A stretch of 64,000 nucleotides of DNA from Mesorhizobium xinjiangense (GTDB lineage Bacteria > Pseudomonadota > Alphaproteobacteria > Rhizobiales > Rhizobiaceae): the NCBI RefSeq assembly GCF_009749525.1, contig NZ_WOAC01000003.1, positions 1-64,000 of the forward strand, given 5' to 3'. Both the position numbers and the translations under genes were made by a program. The notes below the pieces were generated by a model. That model had not been told where the DNA came from. It saw nothing but the letters and a program-made list of their open reading frames with translations, and searched no databases. Shown here piece by piece: positions 56,607 through 64,000 of the stretch (position 1 is the first letter of the stretch; each line of letters begins with the position of its first letter).

Positions 56607-59270
56607 ATGGCGAAATGGGTCTTTGCATTTGGTGGAGGATCGGCGGAGGGCGGCGCAGGCGACCGCAACCTGCTTGGCGGCAAGGGCGCCAACCTGGCCG
56701 AGATGTGCAGTCTCGGGCTCCCGGTGCCCCCCGGTTTTACCATCACCACCGAGCTGTGCACCCATTACTACGCCAACGATCGGACCTATCCCGAAGAACT
56801 CGAGGCCGAGGTCGACCGGGCGCTGGCAAAGGTCGGCGAGGTCACCGGCCGGCGCTTCGGCGATCCGGACAATTTGCTCCTCGTGTCCGTGCGCTCCGGC
56901 GCCCGCGCCTCCATGCCGGGCATGATGGATACCGTCCTCAATCTCGGCCTGAACGACGAGACGGTCGAGGCGCTGGCGCGCGATTCGGGCGACAGGCGCT
57001 TCGCCTATGACAGCTATCGCCGCTTCATTCAGATGTATTGCGACGTCGTGATGGGGCTCGATCACGAGAATTTCGAGGAGATCCTGGAAGACGGAAAGGC
57101 AGGGCTGGGCTACGAGTTCGACACCGATCTGAGCGCAGAGGACTGGTCGCGCATCGTCGATCTGTACAAGGCGAAAGTGCTCGAGGAGCTCGACACGCCG
57201 TTTCCGCAGGATCCGCGCGAACAGCTCTGGGGGGCCATCGGCGCGGTCTTTTCCTCCTGGATGAACCATCGCGCCATCACCTATCGCCGGCTGCACAACA
57301 TCCCGGAAAGCTGGGGCACTGCGGTCAATGTGCAGGCGATGGTGTTCGGCAATATGGGCGATGATTCGGCGACCGGCGTCGCCTTCACGCGCAATCCGTC
57401 CACCGGCGAAAAGAAGCTGTACGGCGAATTCCTGGTCAACGCCCAGGGCGAGGATGTGGTGGCCGGCATCCGCACGCCGCAAAGCCTGACCGAGGAGGCG
57501 CGTGTCGCGGCCGGTTCGGACAAGCCGTCCCTGCAGAAGGTCCTTCCCGACGCTTTTGCCGATTTCGTGCGCATCGCCGATACGTTGGAGGGCCATTATC
57601 GCGACATGCAGGACCTCGAATTCACCATCGAGCGGGGCAAGTTGTGGATGCTGCAGACGCGCGCCGGCAAGCGCACCGCCAAGGCGGCGCTGAAGATTGC
57701 CGTCGAAATGGCCGAGGAAGGGCTGATCACGCGTGAGGAGGCGGTGGCGCGCATCGACCCCGCCTCGCTGGACCAGCTTCTGCATCCGACGATCGACCCG
57801 GAGGCTTCGCGCGACGTCATCGGCATCGGCCTGCCGGCCTCGCCGGGGGCGGCGACCGGCGAGATCGTCTTTTCCTCCGACGAGGCCGAGGAACTCAAGG
57901 CCCATGGCCGCAAGGTCATTCTCGTGCGCGTGGAGACGAGCCCGGAGGATATTCACGGCATGCACGCGGCCGAAGGCATCCTGACCACGCGCGGCGGCAT
58001 GACCAGCCACGCAGCCGTTGTCGCCCGTGGCATGGGCAAGCCCTGCGTCTCGGGCACGGGATCGCTGCGCGTCGATTACAAGAAACAGACGATGCAGGCG
58101 CTCGGTCGCACCTTCAACAAGGGCGACGTCATCACCATCGACGGCGCCAACGGCCAGGTGCTTGCCGGGGCCGTCGCCATGCTGCAGCCGGAACTTTCGG
58201 GCGATTTCGCCTCGATCATGGAATGGGCGGACGCAATCCGGCAGATGAAGGTGCGCACCAATGCCGAGACGCCGGCGGATGCGCGCATGGCGCGCTCCTT
58301 CGGGGCCGAGGGCATCGGTCTATGCCGCACCGAGCACATGTTCTTCGATGACGACCGCATTGTTGCGGTGCGCGAGATGATCCTGGCCGACACCGAGGAG
58401 GGGCGCCGCGCCGCGCTGGCCAAGCTCCTGCCGATGCAGCGCTCGGATTTCGTCGAACTGTTCGAGATCATGGCGGGCATGCCCGTAACGATCCGGCTGC
58501 TCGATCCGCCGCTGCACGAATTCCTGCCCAAGGGCGAGGAGGAAATCGCCGAGGTGGCCGCTGCAATGGGCGTGCCCGCCGATACGCTGCGCCAACGCAC
58601 CGAATCGCTCCACGAGCTCAATCCGATGCTCGGCCATCGCGGCTGCCGGCTGGCCATTTCCTATCCCGAGATCGCCGAAATGCAGGCGCGTGCGATCTTC
58701 GAGGCGGCGGTGGAGGCCGGCCAGCGCACCGGACGCCCCGCGGAGCCGGAGATCATGGTGCCGCTGGTCGGCGTGATCGAGGAGTTCGAGTTCGTCAAGG
58801 CGCGCATCGACCAGGTGGCCAAGGCCGTGATGGAAGAAAGCGGTGTGGAGATCGCCTATCTGTGCGGCACGATGATCGAGTTGCCGCGCGCCGCCCTCAG
58901 GGCAGGCGACATTGCCGCATCGGCCGCCTTTTTCTCCTTTGGCACCAACGACCTGACCCAGACGGCCTTCGGCATTTCGCGCGATGACGCGGCTCTTTTC
59001 CTGGAGGCCTATCGGCAAAAGGGCATCATCGAGCAGGATCCCTTCGTCACGCTGGATATCGACGGCGTCGGCGAACTGGTGCGCATTGGTGTGGAGCGCG
59101 GGCGCCAGGCGCGCCCCGACATCAAGCTCGGCATATGCGGCGAGCATGGCGGCGATCCGGCCTCGATCGGCTTTTGCGCCGAACTGGGGCTGGACTACGT
59201 GTCCTGCTCACCCTTCCGCGTGCCGATCGCCCGGCTGGCCGCCGCCCAGGCCGCTGTCGCCAAGGGCTGA
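56607..59270 (+). CDS. ppdK: Pyruvate, phosphate dikinase
   Basis: This 887-residue enzyme interconverts pyruvate and phosphoenolpyruvate using ATP and phosphate, via a phosphohistidine. The N-terminal nucleotide domain has GGKGANLAEMCSLGLPVPPG, the swivelling domain has the catalytic His in TRGGMTSHAAVVARGMGKP (about residue 457), and the C-terminal PEP domain has GLCRTEHMFF, NPMLGHRGCRLAISYPEI and FCAELGLDYVSCSPFRVPIA with the catalytic Cys. GGGAGG precedes the ATG. Length is typical of rhizobial PpdK. Confidence 0.97.
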   Translation: MAKWVFAFGGGSAEGGAGDRNLLGGKGANLAEMCSLGLPVPPGFTITTELCTHYYANDRTYPEELEAEVDRALAKVGEVTGRRFGDPDNLLLVSVRSGARASMPGMMDTVLNLGLNDETVEALARDSGDRRFAYDSYRRFIQMYCDVVMGLDHENFEEILEDGKAGLGYEFDTDLSAEDWSRIVDLYKAKVLEELDTPFPQDPREQLWGAIGAVFSSWMNHRAITYRRLHNIPESWGTAVNVQAMVFGNMGDDSATGVAFTRNPSTGEKKLYGEFLVNAQGEDVVAGIRTPQSLTEEARVAAGSDKPSLQKVLPDAFADFVRIADTLEGHYRDMQDLEFTIERGKLWMLQTRAGKRTAKAALKIAVEMAEEGLITREEAVARIDPASLDQLLHPTIDPEASRDVIGIGLPASPGAATGEIVFSSDEAEELKAHGRKVILVRVETSPEDIHGMHAAEGILTTRGGMTSHAAVVARGMGKPCVSGTGSLRVDYKKQTMQALGRTFNKGDVITIDGANGQVLAGAVAMLQPELSGDFASIMEWADAIRQMKVRTNAETPADARMARSFGAEGIGLCRTEHMFFDDDRIVAVREMILADTEEGRRAALAKLLPMQRSDFVELFEIMAGMPVTIRLLDPPLHEFLPKGEEEIAEVAAAMGVPADTLRQRTESLHELNPMLGHRGCRLAISYPEIAEMQARAIFEAAVEAGQRTGRPAEPEIMVPLVGVIEEFEFVKARIDQVAKAVMEESGVEIAYLCGTMIELPRAALRAGDIAASAAFFSFGTNDLTQTAFGISRDDAALFLEAYRQKGIIEQDPFVTLDIDGVGELVRIGVERGRQARPDIKLGICGEHGGDPASIGFCAELGLDYVSCSPFRVPIARLAAAQAAVAKG

Positions 59271-59283
59271 GTGACGCCGGGCG

Positions 59284-59868
59284 TCACCCATGGGCATGGT
59301 CGTGCGCCGGGGCGCAGCAGTCGCAGGCATCCGGCGCCGCCTGTTCGGGAGCTGTTTGCAGCGACGCTCCGGCGCGGTATTCGCCGATCCCCTGGCGCAG
59401 GATCTGGAACGCCGAAGACAGGAACAGCACGGCCATGAAGGCGGCGACCGCGATGTCGGGCCAGCCCGTCGCAGTGCCCCACACGCCGAGAGCGGCGGCC
59501 ATGACCAGCACATTGCCGATCGCGTCGTTGCGCGAGCACAGCCAGACCGAGCGCACATTGGCGTCGCCGTCCTTGTAGCGCACGAGCAAAAGCACGCTCA
59601 AAAGGTTTGCCGCCAGGGCCAGGAAGCCGATGGCGCCCATGATTTCGGCCTGCGGCACCCCGAGCACGAAAACGCGGTAGACGGTCGAGCCGAAAACCCA
59701 TGACCCCATGAGCGCCAGGCTGATCCCCTTGGCCAGCGCCGCCGTCGCGCGCGTCTTGAGCGAGGCGCCGATGACGGCGAGCGAGATCGCGTAGGTCAGC
59801 GCATCGGCAAAGAAATCGAGCGCGTCGGCCTTCAGGGCCTGGCTCCCGGCCAGTTGGCCGGCGCTCAT
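59284..59868 (-). CDS. Cation diffusion facilitator family transporter, short N-terminus
   Basis: This 194-residue protein resembles CDF-type metal exporters, with SQALKADALDFFADALTYAI (metal Asp residues), ALMGSWVFGSTVYRV, SVWLCSRNDAIGNVLVMAA and a metal-binding tail CDCCAPAHDHAHG. Related proteins start with an extra transmembrane helix of about 25 residues, which is missing here in any frame. The ATG has a perfect AAGGAG eight bases upstream, so this start seems genuine, leaving five helices. Zinc, cadmium or cobalt are likely ions, given the divergent MerR regulator. Confidence 0.85.
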   Translation of the reverse strand: MSAGQLAGSQALKADALDFFADALTYAISLAVIGASLKTRATAALAKGISLALMGSWVFGSTVYRVFVLGVPQAEIMGAIGFLALAANLLSVLLLVRYKDGDANVRSVWLCSRNDAIGNVLVMAAALGVWGTATGWPDIAVAAFMAVLFLSSAFQILRQGIGEYRAGASLQTAPEQAAPDACDCCAPAHDHAHG

Positions 59869-59907
59869 CCGGTGCTCCTTGATCGTGACGTGATGCGACC
59901 CTACAAT

Positions 59908-59922
59908 CTATAGCGACTAGAG
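59908..59922. promoter_or_regulatory. MerR-type operator/promoter
   Basis: On the minus strand, CTCTAGTCGCTATAG is an imperfect dyad preceded by a TTGAAG -35-like box and followed by a TTGTAG -10-like box, about 20 bases apart. This stretched spacer with a dyad inside is the hallmark of MerR-activated promoters. It points towards the CDF gene and lies just upstream of the MerR gene. Confidence 0.75.
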
Positions 59923-59943
59923 CTTCAAGAGGTTTTTCGCCCC

Positions 59944-60357
59944 ATGTATTCGATCGGAGAAATGGCGCGGCGCTCGGGCGTGAAAGTGCCGACGATCCGC
60001 TATTACGAGCAGATGGGACTGCTCGCTGCGCCCGGCCGCACCGACGGAAACCAGCGCCGCTACGGCGAGGACGAGCTCGAGCGGCTGGTCTTCGTTCGGC
60101 ACGCACGCGATCTCGGCATTGCGATCGACGCGATCCGCGAATTGCTGGAGTTGAGCGGCCATCCCGACCGCCCTTGCCGCGATGCCGACCGCATCGCCGC
60201 CGAGCATCTGCAGGCCGTGCGCGAAAAGATCGCCCGGCTGCAGCGGCTGGAGGCCGAATTGGACCGCATCGCCACGCATTGCGAAGGCGACACGGTGAAG
60301 GACTGCTACGTGATCCAGGCGCTCGGCCGGCACGATCTGTGTGAAAACGAGCATTGA
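59944..60357 (+). CDS. MerR family metal-responsive regulator (ZntR/CadR type)
   Basis: This 137-residue regulator has the N-terminal MerR winged helix (MYSIGEMARRSGVKVPTIRY then YEQMGLL), a long dimerisation helix, and metal-binding cysteines: PCRDADRIA near residue 78, then HCEGDTVKDCYVI near 113-121. That arrangement resembles ZntR/CadR sensors of zinc, cadmium or lead, not CueR. It is divergent from the CDF exporter with a MerR-style promoter between them. The gene ends at a hairpin shared with DUF427. Confidence 0.92.
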   Translation: MYSIGEMARRSGVKVPTIRYYEQMGLLAAPGRTDGNQRRYGEDELERLVFVRHARDLGIAIDAIRELLELSGHPDRPCRDADRIAAEHLQAVREKIARLQRLEAELDRIATHCEGDTVKDCYVIQALGRHDLCENEH

Positions 60358-60382
60358 GCCTGACGCGACGAACTTCGTCGGC

Positions 60383-60413
60383 TTACCCCACAAAATCAAT
60401 TCGCGTGGGGTAA
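60383..60413. terminator. Hairpin between convergent MerR and DUF427 genes
   Basis: TTACCCCAC at 60383-60391 pairs perfectly with GTGGGGTAA at 60405-60413 around a 13-base loop. It ends one base before the DUF427 stop. A shared terminator is likely, although T-runs are short. Confidence 0.7.
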
Positions 60414-60414
60414 A

Positions 60415-60804
60415 TCAGCCCGGCACCGTCTCCACCGTCACGCGGTCGGGGTAGAACGCCGCGTGGTCCTTGATCGCCAGCATTTCGTCGAACGGCGCCT
60501 CATAGGCCCACATGGCATTTTCGCCCGTCTCGCCAATCGCGAGCACAGTCCAATAGGAGGCGTCGCCCTTGTAGGGGCAGTGCGTGGAGTGGGCGGTCCT
60601 TTCCAGGTGCTCAAACAGGACGTCGTCGAAGGGAATGTAGAGAACCGGCGGATAGGGCGGTTCACTCAGCTTCATGGCGCGGGTGCTGCGGGCGATCACC
60701 GTGCCGCCAGCGCGCACCGTCACCGTGCCGGTCACCGGTTCGAGCGTAATGACCTTGCCGGGATTGCGGGCATAGCCGGGAGAGGGGTTGGCGGTGGCAG
60801 TCAT
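60415..60804 (-). CDS. DUF427 domain protein
   Basis: This 129-residue protein consists of one DUF427 domain: VTVRAGGTVIARSTRAMKLS, PPVLYIPFDDVLFEHLERTA, the conserved HCPYKGDASYWTV and WAYEAPFDEMLAIKDHAAFY. These small beta-rich proteins are widespread and have no firm function. The start is the ATG seven bases after GGAGG; an ATG two codons earlier lies too close to that site. Confidence 0.9.
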   Translation of the reverse strand: MTATANPSPGYARNPGKVITLEPVTGTVTVRAGGTVIARSTRAMKLSEPPYPPVLYIPFDDVLFEHLERTAHSTHCPYKGDASYWTVLAIGETGENAMWAYEAPFDEMLAIKDHAAFYPDRVTVETVPG

Positions 60805-60935
60805 GCACATGCCTCCATCGTGACGCGATCCGGATCTTTGTAACACAATAGAGGGCCCGCCCGCGGCTTCAAGCTGCGCAAACCGCCAGGGCGCCGGAAC
60901 CGGCCTCGCCACGCAGAGCCGCAATTCACCTCTCT

Positions 60936-61014
60936 CTAGTGGAACGAATTTGACATTCGATACTCACTCGATGTCGCCCCAGAAATCGAATGTCAAATTC
61001 GAAAGTTCCACTAG
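60936..61014. repeat. CTAGTGG-ended hairpin element 1
   Basis: CTAGTGGAACGAATTTGACA from 60936 (arm to 60961) pairs with 60985-61014, which ends GTTCCACTAG. The right arm carries four extra bases (GAAA) that form a one-sided bulge ten bases from the tip; otherwise the 26-base arms match exactly. The 23-base loop is not conserved with element 2. Confidence 0.88.
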
Positions 61015-61027
61015 AATCATAGGCTTG

Positions 61028-61105
61028 CTAGTGGTTCTTTTGTTTCCAACATTTGCCCACAGGGCCGATGCAAATGGGATGCAAATGTTGGAAACGAACC
61101 ACTAG
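61028..61105. repeat. CTAGTGG-ended hairpin element 2
   Basis: CTAGTGGTTCTTTTGTTTCC from 61028 (arm to 61056) pairs with 61081-61105, which ends GAACCACTAG. Here the left arm carries the four extra bases (TTTT) ten bases from the tip, the mirror of element 1. Thirteen bases separate the two elements. Same design, different arm sequence, so they are related structures and not copies. Confidence 0.88.
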
Positions 61106-61110
61106 ATGCT

Positions 61111-61491
61111 TCAGTGCGTCGTCGCCTCGCTGCCGCCGGCGAGGCGTTCGAGAACGTTGCGATACGACATCGCGACATTCGCATAGGGCTTGAGCGCCGA
61201 TTCTTCGGCCGTTTCGATGTGGAAGGAATCGCCGTCACTATGCAGCAAAACGAGGAGAAGCTGGCTTTCGGCCCCTTTGCCAGCCAGGATCGCCGCTATG
61301 CGCTGGCAATGCGGGATATCGGAGACGGGCATGAGGAAGAGCAGCGAGCCGCTCGACCGGGTCAAGGCGCGCCGCACGGATGCCTCGAAGCCGGATTGAC
61401 GAATGTTTTCGGCATTGAGCGCGAGCTCGAACTCGATTGCCTCAAGCGGAACGGATCGCTTCTCCGATTCCGTAGTCTGGTGCGCGTGCAT
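61111..61491 (-). CDS. Hypothetical protein, 126 residues
   Basis: I do not recognise this family. A strong GAGGAGTCGTC precedes the ATG, and the composition is like a real soluble protein. It starts MHAHQTTESEKRSVPLEAIE, has an arginine/serine-rich middle (RRALTRSSG), a hydrophobic strand SLLFLMPVSDIPHCQ, and LLLVLLHSDGDSFHIETAEE, suggesting an alternating alpha/beta fold. One cysteine (about residue 62). No signal peptide or membrane helix. It ends six bases from hairpin element 2. Confidence 0.75.
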   Translation of the reverse strand: MHAHQTTESEKRSVPLEAIEFELALNAENIRQSGFEASVRRALTRSSGSLLFLMPVSDIPHCQRIAAILAGKGAESQLLLVLLHSDGDSFHIETAEESALKPYANVAMSYRNVLERLAGGSEATTH

Positions 61492-61667
61492 GACGACTCC
61501 TCGCCGCTAACGCCCCGCCCGAATAACACTTTCCTTACAGCATGGCAGGATTTAGGCAAGTCATCCCTTTGATGGAAACGGTAAATTTGCGTTCGAAGCG
61601 CATGCCGGTACTGGACATCGGGCGTCCGGCGGACACAATGTGTCAGCCGATAAACGGGAGGAACGAC

Positions 61668-63296
61668 ATGCTCGGACTGATGCAGCAATGGCCGCTGCTT
61701 TGTCACAAGATCCTGGACCACGCCGCGCGCCAGCACGGCGGTCGCGAGATCGTCTCGCGATCGGTGGAGGGGCCGATCGTCAGAACCACTTATGCACAGC
61801 TTCGCCACCGTGCACTGCGCGTCGCGCAACGTCTTGCACGCGACGGGTTCGAACGGGGCGACCGCATCGCCACGCTCGGCTGGAACACCGCGCGCCATAT
61901 GGAGGCCTGGTACGGGGCAATGGGCATGGGCGGTGTCTACCATACGCTCAATCCGAGGCTTTTCCCCGATCAGATCGGCTGGATCATGAACCACGCCGAG
62001 GACAAATGTCTCTTCGTCGATCTCACCTTCATGCCGATCGTCGAGAAGATCGCGCCCAACGTGGCGTCGCTGCAAAAGATCATCGTCATGAGCGATGCGG
62101 CCCACATGCCGGACACGGCTCTGCCGAATGTCGTTGCCTACGAGGAATGGCTGGCCGAGGCGGACGGTGACTTCGAATGGTGCGCGCTCGAAGAAAACGA
62201 GGCGGCGGGCATGTGCTACACGTCGGGAACCACGGGGGAACCGAAAGGCGTCGTCTACAGCCATCGTTCCAACGTGCTCCACGCCATGATGGCCTGCATG
62301 CCCGATGCCATGGGACTGTCGTCGCGCGACGTCGTGCTGCCGGTCGTGCCCATGTTCCACGCCAATGCCTGGGGGCTTGCCCAGAGCGCCCCGATGGCCG
62401 GCGCCAAGCTGGTCATGCCCGGCGGCAAGATGGACGGCGCGTCGATCTACGAATTGCTGAACACGGAAAAGGTCAGCTTTACCGCCGCGGTGCCGACCGT
62501 GTGGCTCATGCTGCTGCAGCATCTGGAGGAGACCGGCAAGGCGCTGCCCTATCTGCAGCGCGTGGTGATCGGCGGCTCGGCCTGCCCGCGCGCCATGGCC
62601 GAGACGTTCGAGAAGAATTATGGCGTCGAGGTCATCCATGCCTGGGGCATGACGGAAATGTCGCCGCTCGGCTCGCTTGCCAGCTTCAAGCCGGACTATG
62701 CCGACCTGGAAGGCGAGGCGCGGTTCGACATCAAGCAAAAGCAGGGACATGCGCCGTTCGGCGTCGAGATGAAGGTCACCGACGACGAGAACCGCGAACT
62801 GCCCTGGGACGGCAAGACGTTCGGCCGGCTCAAGGTGCGCGGTCCGGCCGTGGCCGCAAGCTATTACGGCGGTGCCGGTGCAGAGCAGTTCGATGACGAA
62901 GGCTGGTTCGACACTGGCGACGTGGCGCATATCGATCCGCACGGCTACATGCAGATCACCGATCGCGCCAAGGACGTGATCAAGTCGGGCGGCGAGTGGA
63001 TCTCGACCATCGACCTGGAAAATCTCGCCGTTGGCCATCCCGACATCGCCGAGGCGGCGGTCATCGGTGTTGCGCACCCGAAATGGGACGAACGGCCGCT
63101 TCTCGTTGTGGTCGCAAAGCCGGGCAAAGAGCCTCGCAAGGAGGAAATCCTGGAATACATGTCAGGCAAATGCGCCAAATGGTGGCTGCCCGACGATGTG
63201 GCCTTCGTCGAGGAGATTCCCCACACGGCCACCGGCAAGATCCAGAAGACGGCGCTGCGGGATCAGTTTCGCGACTACCGCTTGCCAATGGGGTGA
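61668..63296 (+). CDS. AMP-dependent acyl-CoA ligase
   Basis: This 542-residue adenylate-forming enzyme activates a carboxylic acid to its CoA ester. Motifs: [19 protein letters not shown] (AMP loop), [47 protein letters not shown] and the catalytic Lys in [15 protein letters not shown]. It most resembles medium-chain or 3-(methylthio)propionyl-CoA ligases (DmdB/AlkK type); the exact acid is unknown. The start at MLGLMQQW follows GGGAGGAACGAC; longer in-frame starts lack this. Confidence 0.93.
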   Translation: MLGLMQQWPLLCHKILDHAARQHGGREIVSRSVEGPIVRTTYAQLRHRALRVAQRLARDGFERGDRIATLGWNTARHMEAWYGAMGMGGVYHTLNPRLFPDQIGWIMNHAEDKCLFVDLTFMPIVEKIAPNVASLQKIIVMSDAAHMPDTALPNVVAYEEWLAEADGDFEWCALEENEAAGMCYTSGTTGEPKGVVYSHRSNVLHAMMACMPDAMGLSSRDVVLPVVPMFHANAWGLAQSAPMAGAKLVMPGGKMDGASIYELLNTEKVSFTAAVPTVWLMLLQHLEETGKALPYLQRVVIGGSACPRAMAETFEKNYGVEVIHAWGMTEMSPLGSLASFKPDYADLEGEARFDIKQKQGHAPFGVEMKVTDDENRELPWDGKTFGRLKVRGPAVAASYYGGAGAEQFDDEGWFDTGDVAHIDPHGYMQITDRAKDVIKSGGEWISTIDLENLAVGHPDIAEAAVIGVAHPKWDERPLLVVVAKPGKEPRKEEILEYMSGKCAKWWLPDDVAFVEEIPHTATGKIQKTALRDQFRDYRLPMG

Positions 63297-63338
63297 GCGG
63301 GCTCGGAATGATGTGAGATTGGCCGGAAAGCAGGGTGG

Positions 63339-64000
63339 ATGGCTTCGATCGTGGCGGCTCGGTTCATCAGGGGCACATCGCGCGCGGCGGTCTGGTCGGT
63401 GCGAACGGGCGCGTTCGCGCTGGTGCTGTTCGTTATCAGTGCCGCCGGGCATCGCTTCGGCCTGATCGAGACTCGGCCCTTCCTGGTGGTGCTGAGCATT
63501 GTCTGCCTGCTCGGCCTGGCGGCATTCTGCCTCGCGGCTGCCGGCTTCGTCCGCTTGTGGGAGACCGGCGACAGGGCAGGGCGCAACGCACTTGCCGGCG
63601 CTGTCATGGCAGCGCTCGTCCTGGCCCCTTTCGGCTACGGAGCCTGGCGCGTCGTGACCTTGCCGCGTATCAGCGATATCAGCACCGACAGCGTCGACCC
63701 GCCGGCGCTCGCCGGTCGGCCGGCATCGCCGGATCCGCGCCAGGCGCTGCTCGTCGCCGAGCATTATCCGCAGATCAACGGGCGGCGCTATTCCTTATCG
63801 TCCGACGCGGTTGCGCAGGCCGCCTTGCAGCTCATCGCCGAGAGGGGATGGGCGGTTGTTTCGCCCGATGGACCGCAGCCCTCGCGCGGCATTGTCCTCA
63901 TCACCGTCGAGGCGCGCTCCGCTATCTTCGGCTTCCCGTCGGACGTGGCCCTGCGCATCTCCGACGAGGGCGAGACAAGCTATGTCGATATGCGCTCCGC
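63339..64000 (+). CDS. DUF1499 membrane-anchored protein, partial
   Basis: An open frame from ATG 63339 (after AAAGCAGGGTGG) runs off the window end with at least 220 codons and no stop. Three N-terminal hydrophobic helices (about 21-36, 47-68, 87-103) precede a soluble part with HYPQINGRRYSLSSDAVAQA, AERGWAVVSPDG and the DUF1499 core FGFPSDVALRISDEG and VDMRSA. DUF1499 proteins are common in rhizobia and of unknown function. The 3' end is outside the window. Confidence 0.87.
   Translation, partial: MASIVAARFIRGTSRAAVWSVRTGAFALVLFVISAAGHRFGLIETRPFLVVLSIVCLLGLAAFCLAAAGFVRLWETGDRAGRNALAGAVMAALVLAPFGYGAWRVVTLPRISDISTDSVDPPALAGRPASPDPRQALLVAEHYPQINGRRYSLSSDAVAQAALQLIAERGWAVVSPDGPQPSRGIVLITVEARSAIFGFPSDVALRISDEGETSYVDMRS

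Overview
The window looks like a chromosomal segment of a Hyphomicrobiales (Rhizobiales) alphaproteobacterium, most likely in or near the Phyllobacteriaceae (Mesorhizobium, Nitratireductor or Aquamicrobium type). The evidence is high GC, the CcrM cell-cycle methyltransferase, an IalB-family protein beside an aa3 oxidase operon, DUF1344, the order mutY / DUF721 / DsbA-like / smc, and the order histone-deacetylase-like / xseB / dxs / tlyA. Most of the window is core metabolism; genus placement is inference.

Bases 1-1900: an IS5-family element with a partly duplicated right end, inserted at the edge of a palindromic repeat, beside what looks like the C-terminal remnant of a VapB antitoxin, then a DUF1344 protein. 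Bases 2-9.7 kb: aroC, ribB (with a degenerate GTP cyclohydrolase II half), a TetR/MFS pair with three operator palindromes, bluB behind a cobalamin riboswitch, a histone-deacetylase-like gene, xseB and a pirin. Bases 9.8-16.8 kb: dxs, tlyA, an RlmD-like RNA methyltransferase, a class III-like sirtuin, tldD and ialB. Bases 17-24 kb: the cytochrome c oxidase operon coxB-coxA-ctaB-small membrane protein-ctaG-coxC, a strong terminator, then DUF983 and SURF1. Bases 24-35 kb: ispH-thrB-rnhA, a peroxiredoxin, a DsbD N-domain protein, yqgE, and the minus-strand run thrC-M16 peptidase-GNAT-EAL protein. Bases 35-44.7 kb: lipoprotein, HAD, ccrM, HAD, mutY, DUF721, DsbA-like, smc.

Bases 44.9-56.2 kb are the most accessory part. 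They hold a fused ring-cleavage-dioxygenase-like/esterase protein, an isochorismatase-like hydrolase, and a compact seven-gene minus-strand operon: amidohydrolase, TRAP transporter small, large and binding subunits, glutamine-synthetase-like ligase, aldehyde dehydrogenase, iron alcohol dehydrogenase. A divergent RpiR regulator precedes it. The enzyme set reads as a gamma-glutamylation route for an imported amino alcohol: ligate to glutamate, oxidise alcohol to aldehyde to acid, then release. This is the best candidate for a poorly described system here.

Bases 56.2-64 kb: tRNA-Gln, ppdK, a short CDF transporter with divergent MerR regulator, DUF427, a pair of large CTAGTGG-ended hairpins, an unrecognised 126-residue protein, an AMP-dependent acyl-CoA ligase and a DUF1499 gene cut by the window end. 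At least three families of dispersed intergenic palindromes occur. No rRNA, CRISPR array, prophage or integrase was seen.
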